Of a stretch of DNA of 64,000 nt, positions 31,672 to 44,400 are shown piece after piece. How positions within the stretch are numbered: position 1 is the first letter of the stretch; the number at the start of each line of letters is the position of its first letter. Under the pieces are notes generated by a model, which made no database searches, was not told where the DNA came from, and was given only the letters and a program-made list of their open reading frames with translations. The DNA comes from Scleromitrula shiraiana. Its lineage: Eukaryota; Ascomycota; Leotiomycetes; Helotiales; Sclerotiniaceae. The stretch spans positions 1,054,001 to 1,118,000 of the forward strand of contig JABELC010000007.1 in NCBI GenBank assembly GCA_028455995.1, in the 5' to 3' direction. The position numbers and the translations under genes are program-made.

Positions 31672-34600
31672 ATTTTCTCGAATTGGAGCTCTGCTGAGCT
31701 CTCAGGACTGGAAGGAAAAGGGCGATGTCTATGTTTCAGTCCGGCGCCAAAGGCACCTAAAAGCAGGCTTAATTGATCCTACTTCACGCTATAGCCCTCC
31801 CTGTCGTATCAGAAACTGATCGCACATTCACGATTTCATATGGCATATACGAAATGTTGAAGTTGTGGATAAATTTCGAAGTTTAACGCTAAGCTTGTTT
31901 GGGATATAGAGGAAAATTATTGTGGACCAACGCTTATACAAAAAGCCCTCCCAATGATTCTAAGCAGTATCAAACAGATAAATTATAACCGCGAAAGCTC
32001 AATTACCTACACCGTATTATCTAGTAGCAAGGCTGGCCATGTCTATATGTTGCCCAGCTATGTTTCAAGGCCGTAGTTACAGTCAGTATAACTTGACATC
32101 ATGGGAAAAGATATGGAGACATTAGTGGACTTTATCAAGGCTGTATCCGTCGATTGAACATCTTTCATCTATCTAAATATAAATTCTCAGCCCAAGTAAG
32201 GCTATATTTACGAAGACAATGTGCTGGGCGTTTACAAAGGCAAGTGTCGAGTCATCCCCGAAGTAGGGTACATGATGCCTAAATATTATTTGTAATCGGT
32301 ACTTCGAGTGTTCAGTACACTCTCAACAATCATGAGTCTCCTTATGACATATCTTTGTAGATCAAAGAAGAACGACTGCTATGAGGATCTTTGTGAGGAC
32401 GCGAATAGGAGGAAGTCCATACCTTCCGTGAAAAATAATGCTGCCCAACTATCGGTTTCTAGGCATAATACGGAACTTTAATTGCTGAAGCACATGAATA
32501 AAGCAATATTTTTCTGTTGATCGTTCTCCGCAGAGTTGAGAAGAATATATTCTCCTCAGCAACGAGCATCGGCACCTCTATTTGGTCATACGGATAGGAT
32601 ATTCATGAGTATTGCACAATCTTTATCAATTACAAATGCTCACTGCATGTTGTTTTGCTGACAAAGATGTTTTCGCTGACCTGCAGTTATCAGATCATGG
32701 AAGATCATCATTAAGCCTACCTAAGTCTTGTCTCTTGACTTTATATATATACGCCGGGTAAATCATCCTGAAAATCCCTCAAAACAGTCGGCGGTCTTAT
32801 GGAGATACGGAATACCCCGCCATCACCTGATTCGGAGTGTCCGATTACTGGATTGAGACTTGTCTGGAGATCCGGGGGATGATCAGGATGGTCTTTCGTT
32901 TTTTGCTACTATGCTCATCACTCCATCGTATTCACTATGTTGTTAGTGATTCTAATTCTTTGGGCCGTTTTATGTTCGTATACAACACGCGCTTCGCGTC
33001 CGCCTTGTAGATTTGACTTGTGGCAGTTCATGCTAGGTACTTACCTAGGCTCTGCATGAAAGATAAAAGTTTGGACGACATGAGCCATGAGTAGGGTTCT
33101 CATGCTTAAGAAAGGGGTGGCTCATTTTTCTGATGCAGGTGGGGTGTGATCATGCCTAACGGTGGAGAAGGTTTTGGAAAAGTGCCGGGAAGAGAGGCAT
33201 ATGAGTTGCAAATTTGATGAAGCGACTTACATGCTTCTCTATGCACTGTGCCACTACCTAGACTTTAACGTTGCATAGATTCTTCGGACCATTATGATTA
33301 TCATGGTGTGATGGACAAACATTAGAATACACTCTGCCCATTGGCAAGCATCGAACCTAGAAGATCGGTTCGCTGTACCCCGCATGCGTACCAAACCGAA
33401 CATACTCGCATGACTATCACAAGAGAAGTGGAACTCGACGAATGGTGACGGATACCGGTATTGGATAGTGTGAGGCCTTTTTAACGGGCCAGTCCCAGCA
33501 ATTCCCCAAATGGGTGGCACACAAGAAAAGGGCATCATGCAAGAGATCTGGTCGCCTTTCCTCGGTGAGACATAAAATAGCAAGTGAGTAGCACAGATCT
33601 AAAAGATAAAAACCTGTTAAAGACGTCGAAATCACTTCGTTTGTTTCGAATCAAAAAACATTCTCCGTGGATCAAAAATGTATTATGGTGATTTTCCGAG
33701 TCAAGCGACCGCCCGTAGATCGGGAAAAGCTGTACAACATCGTGAGTGTTCTAGAAATGGGTACTTTGACAGCACCTCACACGTGCTTTTGAACATAGGT
33801 ATATTTAGCCACAGCATCGATCGCGAATGGTAGTCTGCCACACTTGCATGACCGTTGTCATCGATGAGAATCACTTCCGCGATTCGTCGTGATTCGCCAT
33901 GGTATCTTCTTTGCCCTGCTTTTTTGAGATATGGTGATAAAAACAGAGGATATAGGATAGGTCTCGGCCATCGCCACGCTGAAATTTTGCTGGCCTCGGG
34001 TCTAAGATGCATCAAAGGAAGTGACTGAGACAAATAGTACGCAATGATGATAGATAGCTTGCACGAATAATTTCAAGAAGCTTTCAAAGATAAATTTTGA
34101 GTTGTCGTAATAAATAATTTAGGCTTGATACAAATCCATTAGAAGAAACTGTTCTTTTGTGGTGGGTTGTAAGATGACAGGATTGGTTGAAGTGGGGTGA
34201 CTGGCCGTGCATGAGGGCGCGTGAAATCCATAACTTCATCCAATAATTTTATGCTTGGGGCATCTGAATCACATTTGGCAGCACACAACCTCCGATCCAA
34301 TTTTCCAAGCCTTCTTCGGATATCCAACTCAGCTCTAAATGTTGCTATTCATGTTGAAGCTGACTTTACAAAACATAACTAGAATTGGATGATGACTGAC
34401 CCCCGCCCTGATGACAGGGAAAATTGGAACAGATTCTCGATTCCTTTGGGCATCAAATACTCTAGACTGATAGAACAATTCGTCAAAAATTGACAAGCAC
34501 AATCCCATCACCAGTAAAAAGAGTAAAGAGTAAAGGGTCGGTAAATTACGTTCAAGACTATGTAACACCATCGAGCACGAATCGATTTAAAAAATTTGAC

Positions 34601-35024
34601 CGATGGAGGCGGGGAGCTGCGTGTAACCCAACATGCCCTAATGTCCATAGAAAGATGAAAGATTATGGGTATCACAGGGCTAATCCGAGGTCGAATAAGT
34701 CTGTTCCTAGAGGTGTGGTTACTAGGAGGTATATTCTAGGACCTCAAGTGCTAGGTACCATGAAATGTTGAGTAACAGTAGCTACTGTACCTCACTGAAT
34801 CATTATAGATGTCATCGTGCGCCAAGTGCCACGAAGGAATTATCGGTGGAGAAATGAAAATGTGAAATGTCTGTCTCGAGAAACACACAATCGGCAGGAG
34901 TGGCTCAAAACAAGGTCGCTTTTCTTCCTTAATGTTCCTTAATGTGATATCGGAAGATTTCGTAAATAATTACGCCCAAAAGATATGTCTATTACATACG
35001 TACGTATGTATGTATGAATTCCTT

Positions 35025-35079
35025 GAAGGAGTGAAGGAGTGAAGGAGTGAAGGAGTGAAGGAGTGAAGGAGTGAAGGAG
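35025..35079. repeat. GAAGGAGT octamer array
   Basis: About seven head-to-tail copies of an 8-base purine-rich unit with a single T per unit. Confidence 0.9.
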
Positions 35080-35178
35080 ATGGCCGTTTGTTGGGTGATG
35101 TATTCCATGGATTTTCATCCTATCGAGTCGATTGAATCGAATTTTCTCAAATAGTTGTCAAAGTTTTCGCTTGTCAAG

Positions 35179-35226
35179 CAAGGATGCGAACCACGAACAA
35201 CACCTACGGTCCTACGCCCATTAGAA
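35179..35226 (-). pseudogene. Possible degenerate tRNA-Arg-like fragment
   Basis: Read on the minus strand, the segment carries a D-arm-like TCTAATGGGCG, then GTAGGACCG, and a B-box-like GGTTCGCATCC (consensus GGTTCGANTCC). The order and wording resemble the middle of fungal tRNA-Arg genes. No acceptor stem or complete cloverleaf can be formed, and the 5' side runs straight into a simple repeat. It is at best a broken remnant; a chance resemblance is quite possible. Confidence 0.2.
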
Positions 35227-35262
35227 AAGGCAAAAATGGCAAAAATGGCAAAAATGGCAAAG
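35226..35262. repeat. GGCAAAAAT nonamer repeat
   Basis: Three to four tandem copies of a 9-base unit directly beside the tRNA-like fragment. Confidence 0.85.
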
Positions 35263-35681
35263 ATCGAAATAGGGCAGCAGCATGACCTTGGTGGCTGAAT
35301 CTAGGACACTCTAAAATTTCTCTCTATTCCCTGTAAAATCGATTTCTAAAGATCCTAAGTGGATTAAGATATGGGAATCATATGTGAATGGACGGACATC
35401 AATGATATGAGAGAATTGGTAAGATTCATTCAGAGAATTTGGTAGATAAGGTAACTGGCACAGTTCCAACTGTTGTACAACAAGTGTAAACCAAATATTG
35501 TAGCAAGGTAATGGGCAAAAAAAAAGAGTTCATGAGGTTGATAATTAATAGGTATTAGGTATTAGGTATTAGGTATTAAGTGTTCGAGTCGAGGTATTCT
35601 AGATAGTTTTCAGTAGACTCGAATTGAACCTCACCGCCATCACCACGCGATTAGCCACCAAAACCTTTACTTTAGTCAATA

Positions 35682-35716
35682 GAACCTTGAATCGAACCTT
35701 GAATCGAACCTTGAAT
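35682..35716. repeat. 12-mer repeat AACCTTGAATCG
   Basis: Three tandem copies, the last one decayed at its end. Confidence 0.8.
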
Positions 35717-36015
35717 GGATACTTCAAGGTGGCTTAGAAGGGAAAACTAAGAAAAGATCTTTAGAAGTTCAGTTCAAAGTAATAATAACGTATGGATATA
35801 ATAATCCCACCCAAAATAATAAGAAATAATAAGAATAAAAAATAATCCTGCCCGCCCCCCATACAATAATCAATCAATACAATAATACTTCGTACAATCC
35901 ATACGATTTATAAATCTTGATTAACACAGAAAAGTACCTGTACCGATAACTCCACTTCTTCTTACTGCTTACCCACTTTCACTCCACTGTCTATCAACAT
36001 AGTACGGTCCACGGG

Positions 36016-36049
<34 letters not shown>
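36016..36049. repeat. TATC tetranucleotide array
   Basis: About eight tandem TATC units, some 780 bases upstream of the start codon at 36834. Confidence 0.9.
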
Positions 36050-36130
36050 CAAGTTTCTTCCCTCTGACTATATTTCGATATATCAAACCATCATTTTTTT
36101 TTATCACTCTACAGTTTCAGAAATCGTGAG

Positions 36131-36180
36131 ATACATACATACATACATACATACATACATACATACATACATACATACAT
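36131..36180. repeat. CATA tetranucleotide array
   Basis: About twelve tandem CATA units, close to the TATC array; both are likely length-polymorphic. Confidence 0.9.
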
Positions 36181-36833
36181 CTACCCAAAGGATCAACTTG
36201 ATCAAGGTACGAAACAACTAGAGAAAGAAGAAGAATAACATCCATTCAACCTTCCCAAACCCCAATTTTTGTCCACGTACACGTACCAGTTATTCGAAGA
36301 CAATATCATTGGAAAACACGTTATTTCAACAAAACAACAACTCATTTTTACCCCTCGAATCAATAGACGTCAAATCATCATATCCCCATTATCCCATCCC
36401 ACTCAGGTCTTGGTGTTTTAGAAAGAAGAGTCTTTCAAGGGGGATTAACAGCATTCCCATCCACCGCCATCCATTTCCTTCTAGGAATAATTATTAATAC
36501 GGGTCTCTTCTTTTCGAAGAATAATATCTTTGATAATATTCATGCCAGACTACATCAGACATCAATTGCAATTTAATATCAAGAAACCAAAAGTCATGTT
36601 TATATCAAGTTCGAATACTGGATTCGATTGTTAATGAGTGACTGCTTCGATTCAAATATTTGAAAAGTTTCCTCTATATCCGCCATTTATATTCACTTCA
36701 TCTTCATAAATATTAATTCACTATTCCCCTCACATATATACCCCTCAATCTTCAATTACACCATCGATCGACATTGTCTATAATTCATATCAATTTCTAC
36801 CATCTCTTCTTTTTCTATTCAACCTCAGTCAAC

Positions 36834-38326
36834 ATGCCGGATTACATACGAGGATACACTGCCGACTTAAGTACGAGTAGTAGAAGATCACGTCAAAGTG
36901 ATGAATCTTCTCGAGAATCCCAAAGTACAGCTCCCACTTCAATATACAGCAATACCAGGCCATCAATCCACCGAAGTCAAACGGAAAGACCATACTATTA
37001 CCAAAAAAATAGCTTAGACCTTTCACCATACGATATCTCCCCAGCCGCAACCTACTATCCTCGGTCATCTCAAGAAACATATGCCTCGACATCAGCTTCC
37101 CAGGAAGATCTCTTTGAAGAACCCGAAGCTTATGATCCCGAATATGAAGTACCAGAGTACAAAGATGTTGTAGAAAGCAACCTAAGACCTTCTACAGCTC
37201 ATGATTTTGCTCAATTTTTCCCTTCGACTAAGCGTTTATACATTCGACATGATGATACTTCATACGACGGGAATATGAATCTCCGCGTTGATACAGAGAT
37301 TGGGCATGGTCGCGAGAAAGAATTAGTTCAACTTTTCCACTTGAGAATGCATGATCTCAAGAATCGCGAATTCAGTCTCCGAAGATATGAGCGATCAAGC
37401 GGTCGAGAAGTATGTCACTCGAGTAGGAAATACGCCAAACCAGCCGCCGAACGAAGACCGGCTGCTTTGACCAGATCTGTCAGCAATGCCTTTGCCAGTA
37501 TCCGGAAGCCCGATTTCAAGCGTAGCAATTCTCAGCCTACGAACAATACGAAACCACCTACAGGTGGAATTAAGAGACAAGATAGTGGGTATGCTTCTAA
37601 TGATGAATCCGAAGATGAGGTTGAGAATTTCATGGCGGGTAAGAAGGCTGCTGCTGCGTCAATGATACCTACGAACACCACCAAGCTTGAATTCTCAAAT
37701 TACGCTCAAATCGAAGTCAAACGACGAGGAACTAAGTCATCGAAACGATATGAATTTGAGTATTGGGGTCATTCATATAGTTGGAAGCGAGTGTCAGAAA
37801 AGGATGGACAAGGAAAGGCTATCTCATATCACCTATTCAAAGGCGACGGAAGCTCCGCCATGGCTCATATTGTTCCGGATCTAAGATCGCCGTCTCAAAT
37901 TCGGGCCGAAGATTCTGTTGGGAGTTGGGTTCCACCGTGTCAGATGTGGATCAGTGATCGAAGTGTTTTGACTTCAGTTAGTGACGTCGCCGAGTAAGTA
38001 ATCTCACATGAAAATAACCAAAACCCAAACTTTCTTCCGATGTAGCAATAACTAACAATCTTTCTTCTTCCAGTGTTATCATTTCAACAGGTCTAATCGC
38101 CCTAGTCGACGATAGTATCAAACGACACTTCCACCCCAAAACACAACCACGCACCCATCAAGTGGGCGTCCCCCTCACTCCACTCAAAATGGACGTGGAA
38201 TTTGTCGGACCCAGAGCAATGGTAGAACATATGTTCAAGCGAAGAAATTCTGGAGGATCGACAAAATCTAAGGATACGCAGAAACATTCTCCGTTGAGAC
38301 ATGCGCAGCCGGTTGGTACTTATTGA
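36834..38326 (+). CDS. Conserved ascomycete protein of unknown function, two exons, 470 aa
   Basis: Exons are 36834-37993 and 38074-38326; the 80-nt intron has GTAAGT, an internal ACTAAC branch site and TTCCAG. The start is the ATG in GTCAACATGCC. Residues 1-120 are Ser/Tyr/Arg-rich and disordered. About 130-210 has a folded look with the pattern LYIRHDDTSYDGNMNLRVDT, then KELVQLFHLRMHDLK and EFSLRRYERSSGREV. A polar linker (230-280) follows. The last 190 residues contain strands around YAQIEVKRRGTKSSKRYEFE and YEFEYWGHSYSWKR, a Leu/Ile-rich segment near VIISTGLIALVDDSIKRH spanning the exon junction, and a basic tail. I see no signal peptide or catalytic motif. The overall type, a conserved protein with two folded blocks, occurs widely in Pezizomycotina, but I know no function. 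Confidence 0.85.
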
Positions 38327-38811
38327 GTTGAGTTGAGTGGTGTGGTGGCAAAAGTTGATATCTTTTGTTGTTTAGTTTTGTTTTGCTTTGTTTTGTTTTA
38401 TATCGACAGCTTTTAGGACGGTACACAGTACGGTTTGGATATATTTTCTTCTTATATTCTCTTCTTCTTGTCTCTTTTTCGAGTTGGTGGATAGCAGAGG
38501 AGAGGGGAGGATGGGCGATACATATTTTGAATATTAATGAAATTATGGATATTAAAGTAAAGAACCTTATAGCAAGCAAGCACAGCACAGCACCTATACA
38601 TCAAGCAGGGAAGATGGGGATTGGAATTGGAAGGGAAGGAAAGGGAAGGAACGTACATGTATCTGATTTGGGACTGGTATCGGATAACATACATATGGAT
38701 GGGGAAGGAATGAGGGAGGGAGGTATGGAGGCCAGGCCTGAAAAAATGGCATTGGTATAGGCGTCTGGGGGATATGATCTGATATGTACTTGCCGTCATG
38801 TTATGTTTTGA

Positions 38812-38858
38812 TACGAAAGATACGAAAGATACGAAAGATATGAAAGATACGAAAGATA
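38812..38858. repeat. Nonamer repeat GATACGAAA
   Basis: About five copies with one base change (GATATGAAA). Confidence 0.85.
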
Positions 38859-39286
38859 GGATATTATATGATACCATGAATTTAGTTAGTACTGAGTATT
38901 GATCAAATCTAATTTAATTCATGTGCGGATATTCCTTCCTCTATATTTGCTGGTTTTTTTCTACTGCTTTGTAATGATGGTGATGATGGTGATGGTGGTG
39001 ATGATTCTTGTTTTTTTTTTTACGTTGTGAATATATTTATTTACTGATTGATATATATGTTATCTATAAGATTCTCTCACCTCACCTTGCCTTATCATAT
39101 CTCTCGTTCTGACCTATATTAATAGGCTGGATGTGTGGATGTCGAGGTTGGGAGCAAGAAGTTGGGAAATGGAGATTATGTAGAAGGGAGGTGGGGTTAT
39201 GATAGAATTGGATACTTGTTATTTATTGTATTTGAGTTGAGTTGAGTTGAGCTGAGCTGAGCTGAGGCAGGTGGATAGATGGATTG

Positions 39287-39375
39287 AGTTATTGGGGGGA
39301 GAATAAGAGAAAGGGAAGGGAGGGGAAGGGAAAAGAACGGGAGAGGGAGAGGGAGAGGGAGAGGGAGAGGGAGTT
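39287..39375. repeat. Homopurine tract with GGGAGA array
   Basis: Nearly 90 bases that are almost purely A and G on the plus strand, ending in about six GGGAGA units. Tracts of this kind can form triplex or slipped structures. Confidence 0.8.
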
Positions 39376-39654
39376 GGACATTGAGTATGGATATTGAAGC
39401 AAGTGAAGGTCAAGAACAAGTTAATAAATCATGCATGCATTACAATTGCATGAGACCAGTTCAGTTTTCATAAAATCATCGTCATTTATTCGTTAAGAAA
39501 CGCCTGCCTATTTAATTAATCAAGTCGATACTAATATTGTGTACGCCCAGCCCATCCCATCCCATGCCATCCTCCATTTTACCATCCATCCATCAATCAA
39601 CCCCCATCTAGACAACTCTAGTCTATGCCCTCCACATCAACAAAAACATCAGAG

Positions 39655-41400
39655 TCATCGTTTAACATTCCCGCTAACCTTCTGCCCATTCAAGCTCTCT
39701 CCCACTCCCACATTCGAATAACTCGAACTCCTCCCCGTATTCCCAAAGCCCAAAACCTCCGGACTAACCCTCTCACTCACATTGGCACTCACGCTCGAAC
39801 TCCCCGACTCCTTTTCCTTCCTCTGATTCGGCGTTGCCGATCCCGATCTAGATCCCGCTGCTGATCCCGGAACTGCAAATCCACCATCTCCTCCTCCAAC
39901 GATTAGGTCTCCTCCACCTCTCACTTTACCAACGACCATTCCTTTTGCAACGGATTTGACGATTGCTCTTCTTGATACTCCCGTTGCGTCGATATAGACT
40001 AATCCGACGTTTTTGAATCCACCGCCAATACTGCGTGAGATATCTCCCGCCTCGGGACCATACTTGTGTTCCACGACCGTCGTAGCAGCCGTGGAAGTAG
40101 AAGCCAAGAGATTTCTCCCCGCTTGATCAATTCCATCCGCAATGGTAGAAAAAGCCATCATACTCTTATTGAGAAGACCAGGTTTATAATCATCAACGGG
40201 ATTACCATCCGGACCAATACCTCTATGCGCTCGTTGATTCTGCGAACGCTTTGCGAGCGTGGCGCCGATATTCTGCGCATATTTTGTTACTTGCCCAACG
40301 GTCTTAGCACTCAGTCCTGCGGCTCCTTCGGAGAATGTATGAACCTTGCGGATGCGGGCGTGGGTGGTGGGTGTGAAGGTCATGGGTTTGGTGGTGGGGG
40401 CGGACTTGGAAGTGAAGTTGTCGGCTTGGGATTGGAGCGTTTTGGAGACGTAGCTGGATGTTGTGACGATTAGTCGAGAGGCCATTGCGGCTTTGGAGAC
40501 GAGTGTGGAGTTTTTGTAGGCGGGGTGCATGGCCATTTCGAGGTATTGGGGTGAGGCGGGTGCTACGCCGATGTTTTGAGACCCATCTTGGGGAAGGGTG
40601 ATTTCGACGGGATCTGCGTGAGGCCTTTGAGTTAGAATTGTGTAGGATGAATTGCGCCTCGTAATAGTAACACACCTTTTGATCCTGGCTTCATTGAACT
40701 ATCTTCCACCACATGAAATCCTTCTCCCAACTCTCCCACAACACTTCCATTCTCCTCATCGACAAGAACTATCTGACCACCAGCGTGAGAGCTAGAACTT
40801 CCCGGGACATAAGCTTCTCCCGGTGCGAAATCAGATGGATTATATGCTGGCAATGGTTCTGGTCCAGATTTAGGCTTTGATTTCCGCGTACGTGATGATT
40901 GTGGAGGTGGAGCACGCTCTAGGAATGCTGTACATTGTGCGAGAATAGTTTCAAAAGTATCGACATCTTCCTGACTGATCTTTTCAGCCCCCACAATAGG
41001 AAATTCGATCCGAGTAAAGACTCCACTGTCTGGTCCCAGATCCCATCTTGGTATAAGATAACTACTTGGTGGTTGATGATATATTTGAGTTGTTGCTGGG
41101 AGTGGAAGATCGAGCTCGGGAGGGAGATGAAGATGGAGGTAGAAGTCTTCTTCTGGTGCTGATGATTGGGGTTCTGTGGTTGATAATCCTGAAAATGGGG
41201 ATGATGTTGGTACCATCAAAAGGGAGAGAGTTTGAGATCCATTAGGTGTAAGGGAGTCTTCTTTGCCATTTTCGATATGATAAGCGTTGATGCCATTGAT
41301 CGCGTAAAGAAGCTTAGGATCCTATATATAATGTCAGATTCGGCGAATCGCCCAAATAATTAGAGAAATGGAGATAAATTACATGATGTCCTGATGCCAT
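39655..41400 (-). CDS. Spartin/senescence-domain protein, three exons, 540 aa
   Basis: Minus-strand exons are 41400-41383 (only 18 nt), 41321-40676 and 40613-39655. Introns of 61 and 62 nt have GTAATT and GTGTGT donors and TATAG/CGCAG acceptors. The tiny first exon encodes MASGHH; the second opens with DPKLLYAINGINAYHIENGK, the conserved start of fungal spartin-like proteins, followed by LTPNGSQTLSLLMVPTSS. The C-terminal half holds the senescence domain: SKAAMASRLIVTTSSYVSKTL, GPEAGDISRSIGGGFKNVGL and RRAIVKSVAKGMVVGK. Mammalian spartin binds lipid droplets and endosomal membranes and transfers lipid; plant members respond to senescence. The domain's hydrophobic helices imply membrane or droplet association. 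The tail after about 475 is Ser/Gly-rich. A fungal role is inferred. Confidence 0.88.
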
Positions 41401-44400
41401 ATTGATTTGTTGGTATTGTTGATCTTGGATTGAGCTGCTGTGCCGTTTAAAGAGTTTAAGGATCAATTTACTTTGTATTTCTCAACAAAGATTCTAGACC
41501 TGATAGTAACTAAGTATTTTGAGTCAAAGATGTAAATAGGAGAAGAAGGATTTGATCCTTAGAAGTTTATGGTATTAGAGTTACTTAGTAACAAGATTTG
41601 TTTGAAAGAAAGCCAACATCTCTCATAACTCATACTCAAGTCTCATACATTTTTCATCATATACTGACAGAGTGGTGGATAATTACATACATGTCTTATT
41701 GAGGGGTTCCGAAGTGGAACAGGGATAAGAGATCCCTGGCTGAGCTGATCTAAGCTAGTCTATATTAAGCTAGTACCAAGTGAGTACGATCACGTGTTTG
41801 TGTAACACATACCAAGGCAATGGTTACGCGCCTCAAATCAACAAGGCCAAGATACTCAGAGCCAATGATATATCAGATAAGTCTTGATAGTCAAAAACAG
41901 GGCGTTTAGAAGTTTGCAATTGCCCCTCCATTGATAAAAATGGTTGGATTGCAGTGAATTTAGCATTGATTAGTCGAGTGGCTGTGGCTGTGAAGTTCGT
42001 CAACCCCGCAATCCATAGGTTTTGAGCAGGCTGGAACCATTTTGTGTTTCTCACTCACAGAACATTGGAGCTTACCTCGTTACCTACAAAAGTGGAAGAA
42101 AATATGTGTGTCTCAACAGTGTATATTTTTTTCGATATTTTTTGGAGGACAAGAATAGATAATAGATGATTTGCATGAAGTCTGTAGATCAAGATTCTAA
42201 TTGCATATTCACTCAGTCACTCAGTAAGTACTGTACCGAGGTATTCTCCTTTCCAGATATACTTTGTCTTTTTCTTGAATCGACATCGTAGATCTCGAGA
42301 CTATATGTGACTATCCAGCTCGCATCAACCTTGTGGCTTGCGAGTGTTACAATGTGAGAGCATTGTGAGAGGCGAGAGTGTAAAGTGTAGAGTCTCCATC
42401 AACCCAGGGTTCAAGGCTATAAGCTAAATTTGGTTCCAAGCTGAAGTGAGTTGTAGTGAAATACTGTACTGTACAGTAGTCGTCGCAATCAAAATATCAA
42501 AATAATGATTATTTATTGAATTGTCCCCAACCTTTCGACCCTCCGAATTCATGTTTACGGTTAATCTCATTGATCTACCAGTGCTATGGTGTCTACATAT
42601 AGTAATCCCCTTCCCCAATAGTCAATCAATATGTAGCTACATATAGTAAATAAACGGCAAAGTGGTCTTTTTCTCTCTCGGAATATAGGAGATTTCTAAG
42701 GATGAGTGCGCACGCAGCAAGGTGTGAACTTCATTTATTGCCACTATCGATGAATGGATGTACCTACAAGTCAATGTAAACACCAATTGGATACCTTTGA
42801 ATATCCCAAGTTCCAACCGTAGTTCTACACACACACAGACTTCAATAATCTTGGAACATGTTCTATTCATTCTTCCAGTTGGTCGGTCATATGGATTTCT
42901 TTACCCCATGCAGTTGAATTCTAAGACCACTTGAGCAGACCCTCAATAAATTGACACGATATCACACAATATGTATCAAATTCATCCAGCTATCTATCCA
43001 TGGAATTGCAAACTTATCCTATGCACTCTGTATGTATAGTAAATATATTTGCTGTTCTTACCACTTGCTGATTTTGTTTTCTTTTTCTCTCTTTCGCAAG
43101 GTTCGAACCTAGATGCATAATAATAAGAATTCCTTTATCATGCTCTCATATGCATGCCGTATCTTATTCCAGTAAATACTCCGCAACCTTACCCATACCG
43201 AAAATTTGAGCACGACTCACTGGCAATGGATCATGGCCCACTTTGCGCTATCCGGTGATTGAGATGAATGAAAAATCCGAGTCCATTTGATGATTTAGCC
43301 GATCCATCGACGGATACATGGGCAGTTTCTCAATTTTTAGCTAAGTAAGATATAGGAATATTACCTGCATATTCCAAGATTTTGGTTAAGTACATGGTAG
43401 CTCAAAGGAATCGAGATCATGTTCGTGAAGCTTTACAAAACGGATGATGTTGCTGACCGTAAAATTTCTATCTCAGTATCTACGTACCCACGTAGATAAA
43501 GTCGATAGCTCAAATATGTCGAGTTTCTCCAGTCACTTGAAGAATTTGAGTTACTGAGTTAAAGTAACACATTGGACGTCACTATTTCGGTTGTATGCGG
43601 TACAATATATCCGTACAACTAATGGCTTAAGACTTCCCGAATGTTGCGAATTTTCGAGTTTCTTTCCAGTTATTCGACTGTTCCCCGCACCATGCTATAC
43701 CTTGTGTGAATGGAAACACCAGGAACGGAAGCAAGGTTGATAAAGGGAAAAGGAGACCCCCATTATTTTACCAACAAACGTATGCATCTACAGCATCTAT
43801 ACTGTACATACGCTTCTTGTCTCTCAATCTCTTACAAGGATGCTTCTTCACCAGCTTGGTGGTTTTTGACTTGACTCGTGAGCCGCGCGAATCATATCGG
43901 GAGGGGGGAGCTTTGAAGTTTTTCAAGGATAATATGGGGATCTTTCCAATACTGTACCAATATTCCCGACTAGAACCAGGTATAATAAAGGAACGAATAC
44001 CGTAGTTAAAACGAATCACGGTACGCACTGCGCAATACTCGAGTGTAGAAAAGATCCGAGAACCTAAAACAATTTCAACTTCCAATCGATGCTTGCGCCG
44101 AGATATATAATGTAGCGGGTAAGGTTATCATAATAGCACAACATCGATTCATAACTACGTGAGAGTCTTGGGCATCTGAACAGGAGCTTTTGAACAATAA
44201 ATTATAGTGAAGAATCTTCTAAGTATAAATATATGTTACCTAATTATGTTGATTAACTTTTGGAATCTTCCGGGGTTTTCTCCAGGTTACGTAGTTAAAA
44301 CTATCTATCTGTTCATCTACATTTGAATATCGTCAAAGGCTTCCGAGAAAGAGGGTCACAACTTGGGAGATTTATCTCGAGTATACAAATAGCTATAGGA

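Larger units (their letters stand above)
31672..36833. other. Gene-free stretch, 5.2 kb, rich in simple repeats
   Basis: This is the divergent space between MRP51 (minus) and the unknown-function gene at 36834 (plus). I find only short frames, without domains, on either strand: for example 33254-33583, 33701-34033 and 34335-34571 on the minus strand and 34490-34771 on the plus strand. The right-hand 1.8 kb is packed with tandem repeats: a GAAGGAGT octamer, a GGCAAAAAT nonamer, a GTATTAG heptamer, a 12-mer AACCTTGAATCG, a TATC array and a CATA array. A tRNA-like fragment lies at 35179-35226. The last 600 bases are A/C/T-rich and may be a long 5' untranslated region. No transposon ORF was recognised. 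Confidence 0.4.
38327..39654. other. Gene-free stretch between convergent genes
   Basis: Only 3' untranslated regions are expected here. Repeats: a nonamer GATACGAAA (38812-38858), GATGGTGAT-type runs (about 38970-39005), a GAGTT/GAGCT pentamer run (39235-39266) and a long homopurine tract (39287-39375). The open frames on both strands are low-complexity. Confidence 0.4.

Noticed and set aside
33330..33400. GGTTCGATGC and other B-box-like words suggesting a tRNA on the minus strand
   Set aside because: No anticodon arm or acceptor stem can be formed around them.
33254..34571. Series of short minus-strand frames suggesting a decayed gene or transposon
   Set aside because: No motif of transposase, reverse transcriptase or any other family was recognisable, and no consistent splice structure joins them.
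43090..43120. GGTTCGAACC word resembling a T-arm
   Set aside because: The flanking sequence is a T-rich run without D or anticodon arms.
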